Source: Comamonas antarctica
GTDB taxonomy: Bacteria > Pseudomonadota > Gammaproteobacteria > Burkholderiales > Burkholderiaceae_C
Direction of reading: 5' to 3'
Assembly (NCBI RefSeq): GCF_013363755.1
Contig: NZ_CP054840.1
Coordinates: forward strand, 386,001-450,000
DNA length: 64,000 bases
Under the pieces are notes generated by a model. That model did no database searches, had not been told where the DNA came from, and saw only the letters and a program-made list of their open reading frames with translations. Positions 61,905-64,000 of the stretch are shown in pieces (positions within the stretch are counted from its first letter, which is position 1; every line of letters begins with the position of its first letter). The translations under genes and the position numbers were made by a program.

Positions 61905-63746
61905 ATGCGCCGCTCCGCCGAGTCTTCTCAGGATTTACCCTTATCCGCTTCTCCAGCTTCCCGCGCCGGCTGGTCCACGCTGCAACGGCTGCTGCCCTAT
62001 CTCTGGGAGTACAAGTGGCGCGTGCTCGCGGCCTTGCTGTTCATGGTGGCCGCCAAGCTGGCCAATGTCGGTGTGCCCCTGCTGCTCAAGCAACTGGTCG
62101 ATGCGCTGACGCTCAAGCCCGGCGACCCGGCCGCGGTGCTGGTCGTGCCCGCGGCGCTGCTGCTGGCCTATGGCGCGCTGCGCTTTTCCACCTCGCTGTT
62201 CACCGAGCTGCGCGACCTGGTGTTCGCCAAGGCCACGCAGGGCGCGGCGCGCAGCATCGCGCTCAAGACCTTCGAGCACCTGCATGCGCTGAGCCTGCGC
62301 TTTCACCTCGAGCGCCAGACCGGCGGCATGACGCGCGACATCGAGCGCGGCGTGCGCAGCACCGAGTCGCTGATCTCGTATTCGCTCTACAGCATCCTGC
62401 CGACGCTGATCGAGATGGCGCTGGTGCTGTCCATCCTCGCGCTGCGCTTCGATGCCTGGTTCGCGCTGATCACGCTGGCCGCTCTGGCGGTGTACATCGT
62501 GTTCACCGTGCAGGTCACGGGCTGGCGCACGCGCTTTCGCCGCGAGGCCAATGCCCAGGAGTCGGCGGCGCACACCAAGGCCGTCGATTCGCTGCTGAAC
62601 TACGAGACCGTCAAATATTTCGGCAACGAGGGTTTCGAGGCGCGGCGCTACGACGAGAACCTCGAGGAATTGCGCCGCGTGCGCCTGCGCAGCCAGACCA
62701 CGCTGAGCCTGCTCAATGCGGGCCAGCAGATCATCATTGCCTCGGCGCTGGTGGCCATGCTGTGGCGCGCGACGCAAGGCGTGGTCGACGGCCGGCTGAC
62801 GCTGGGCGACCTGGTCATGGTCAACGCCTTCATGATCCAGCTCTACATCCCGCTGAACTTCCTCGGCGTGATCTACCGCGAGATCAAGCAGAGCCTGGTC
62901 GACCTGGACCGGATGTTCGAGCTCATGGACCGCGCGCGCGAAGTCGCGGATGCGCCCGGCGCGCCCGCACTGCAGCTCGCCGGCACCCAGGCGGTGCGCT
63001 TCGAGAACGTGCACTTCGCCTACGACCCGGCGCGGCCCATCCTGCGCGGCGTCGATTTCGAGATTCCCGCGGGCAAGACCGTGGCCGTGGTCGGGCCGTC
63101 CGGATCGGGCAAGTCGACGCTGGCGCGGCTGCTGTTTCGTTTCTACGATGTGCAGCAGGGCCGCGTGACGATCGCGGGCCAGGACATCCGCAGCGTGACC
63201 CAGGCCAGCCTGCGCCAGGCCATCGGCATCGTGCCCCAGGACACGGTGCTGTTCAACGACAGCGTCGAATACAACATTGCCTACGGCCGGCCGGGCGCAA
63301 GCCACGACGAGGTGGTGGCCGCGGCGCGCGCGGCGCGCATCCATGACTTCATCGATGCCACCCCTGAGGGCTATGCCACGCGCGTGGGCGAGCGCGGGCT
63401 CAAGCTGTCGGGCGGCGAGAAGCAGCGCGTGGCGATCGCGCGCACGCTGCTGAAGAATCCGCCCATCCTGATCTTCGACGAAGCCACGTCGGCGCTGGAC
63501 TCGGCCAACGAGCGCGCCATCCAGGCCGAGCTGCAGAGCGCGGCGCGCAACAAGACCACGCTGCTGATTGCGCACCGGCTGTCGACGGTGGTCGATGCGC
63601 ATGAAATCCTGGTGCTCGAGGCCGGGCAGGTGCTCGAGCGCGGCACCCATCGCCAGCTGCTGGCGCTGGGCGGGCGCTATGCCAGCATGTGGGCGCTGCA
63701 GCAGAGCCTGGCCGTGGACGACGGCACCGCGCCGGCGCTGGCCTGA
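61905..63746 (+). CDS. ABC exporter, Atm1/HMT1 type
   Basis: A 613-residue half-transporter. Six membrane helices (about 25-325) carry the family segments LRDLVFAKATQGAARSIALKTFEHLHALSLRFHLERQTGG... and NYETVKYFGNEGFE. The nucleotide-binding domain (about 370-600) has Walker A GPSGSGKST, the signature LSGGEKQRV and Walker B ILIFDEATSALD. Atm1-like proteins export glutathione-linked sulfur or metal species. The ATG at 61905 is chosen; a TTG three codons earlier is possible. Confidence 0.93.
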   Translation: MRRSAESSQDLPLSASPASRAGWSTLQRLLPYLWEYKWRVLAALLFMVAAKLANVGVPLLLKQLVDALTLKPGDPAAVLVVPAALLLAYGALRFSTSLFTELRDLVFAKATQGAARSIALKTFEHLHALSLRFHLERQTGGMTRDIERGVRSTESLISYSLYSILPTLIEMALVLSILALRFDAWFALITLAALAVYIVFTVQVTGWRTRFRREANAQESAAHTKAVDSLLNYETVKYFGNEGFEARRYDENLEELRRVRLRSQTTLSLLNAGQQIIIASALVAMLWRATQGVVDGRLTLGDLVMVNAFMIQLYIPLNFLGVIYREIKQSLVDLDRMFELMDRAREVADAPGAPALQLAGTQAVRFENVHFAYDPARPILRGVDFEIPAGKTVAVVGPSGSGKSTLARLLFRFYDVQQGRVTIAGQDIRSVTQASLRQAIGIVPQDTVLFNDSVEYNIAYGRPGASHDEVVAAARAARIHDFIDATPEGYATRVGERGLKLSGGEKQRVAIARTLLKNPPILIFDEATSALDSANERAIQAELQSAARNKTTLLIAHRLSTVVDAHEILVLEAGQVLERGTHRQLLALGGRYASMWALQQSLAVDDGTAPALA

Positions 63747-63801
63747 GCGCGGCAGACGTGGCGAGGGTGGACAATGTATTTTTTCTGTTGCGCCATCCGC
63801 C

Positions 63802-64000
63802 ATGAAACCTGTACTGCTTGCGTTGAACTTCCTTTCCCCGGAGCACCGGGCCCAGCTGGCCCAGGCCTTTCCCACGCTGGAGCTGGTCTACGAGCCCGAC
63901 GCGGCGCAGTGCGCCGCGGCCATCGCCACCCATGGCGCGCGCGTGCAGGTGGTGCTGACCATTGGCTCCACGGGCCTGAGCGCGGCGCAGATGCAGGCCC
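63802..64000 (+). CDS. 2-hydroxyacid dehydrogenase, N-terminal part (runs off the window)
   Basis: The first 66 codons are present. The protein begins MKPVLLALNFLSPEHRAQL, then a short helix and VQVVLTIGSTGLSAAQMQA. This resembles the N-terminal catalytic-domain lobe of D-isomer-specific 2-hydroxyacid dehydrogenases. The NAD motif and catalytic residues lie beyond the window, so the substrate cannot be stated. Confidence 0.7.
   Translation, partial: MKPVLLALNFLSPEHRAQLAQAFPTLELVYEPDAAQCAAAIATHGARVQVVLTIGSTGLSAAQMQA

Overview
The window is high-GC bacterial chromosome, dense with housekeeping genes. Gene content (glyQ-glyS as separate subunits, fabA-fabB, corC-lnt, argB near slmA, cca/GST/fau/slt) and protein style point to a betaproteobacterium of the Burkholderiales, most likely Comamonadaceae. 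This assignment is inferred from gene order and translated proteins, not from a search. No rRNA, tRNA, CRISPR array, transposase or complete prophage was seen.

Layout. 1-7030: start of an aldehyde dehydrogenase, then cca, an iron-type alcohol dehydrogenase, a GST, queC, and the head-to-head pair fau/slt. 7031-10890: a dispersed-repeat scar with a heptamer array, a metallo-beta-lactamase-fold hydrolase coupled to a FadD-type acyl-CoA ligase, and a lipase-like hydrolase. 10853-13535: phhA and hppD (phenylalanine to homogentisate) with a divergent Lrp-type regulator and a strong inverted repeat between them. 13546-18998: a second dispersed repeat, a GNAT protein, corC-lnt and fabA-fabB, closed by a near-perfect terminator. 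19020-30488: a minus-strand surface-polysaccharide locus (wecB, GT4, wzm, wzt, a methyltransferase/coiled-coil/GT4/GT2 fusion, then a gtrB-gtrA-GT-C cassette). 30489-31069: an AT-rich non-coding stretch. 31070-33386: a zinc-ribbon protein with an SPFH protein. 33565-40953: glyQS, a GmhB-like phosphatase, plsC, a metallopeptidase-like protein, rhodanese, a Kbp/LysM protein and coaX. 41228-46492: rfbB-rfbD-rfbA-rfbC, a GT2 and a WecA-family initiator, nearly all joined by ATGA overlaps. 46580-50519: argB, a two-component system and slmA. 50530-60557: a secreted repeat protein and a TetR-controlled beta-oxidation cluster. 60717-64000: a bactofilin, a YciA-type thioesterase, an Atm1-type ABC exporter and the start of a 2-hydroxyacid dehydrogenase.

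How the parts fit. The two polysaccharide loci, about 10 kb apart, look like one O-antigen system of the ABC-transporter type. The rfb/wecA operon would make dTDP-rhamnose and the lipid-linked primer. The wecB-wzm-wzt operon would supply ManNAc, extend the chain and export it. The most interesting object is the 1010-residue fusion directly after wzt. It joins a methyltransferase, a coiled coil and two glycosyltransferase domains in one chain. With the extended C-terminal domain of Wzt, this suggests a WbdD-like chain terminator and ruler fused to the enzymes that build the chain. The gtr-type cassette downstream would decorate the polymer on the periplasmic side. All of this is inference from domain order and context.
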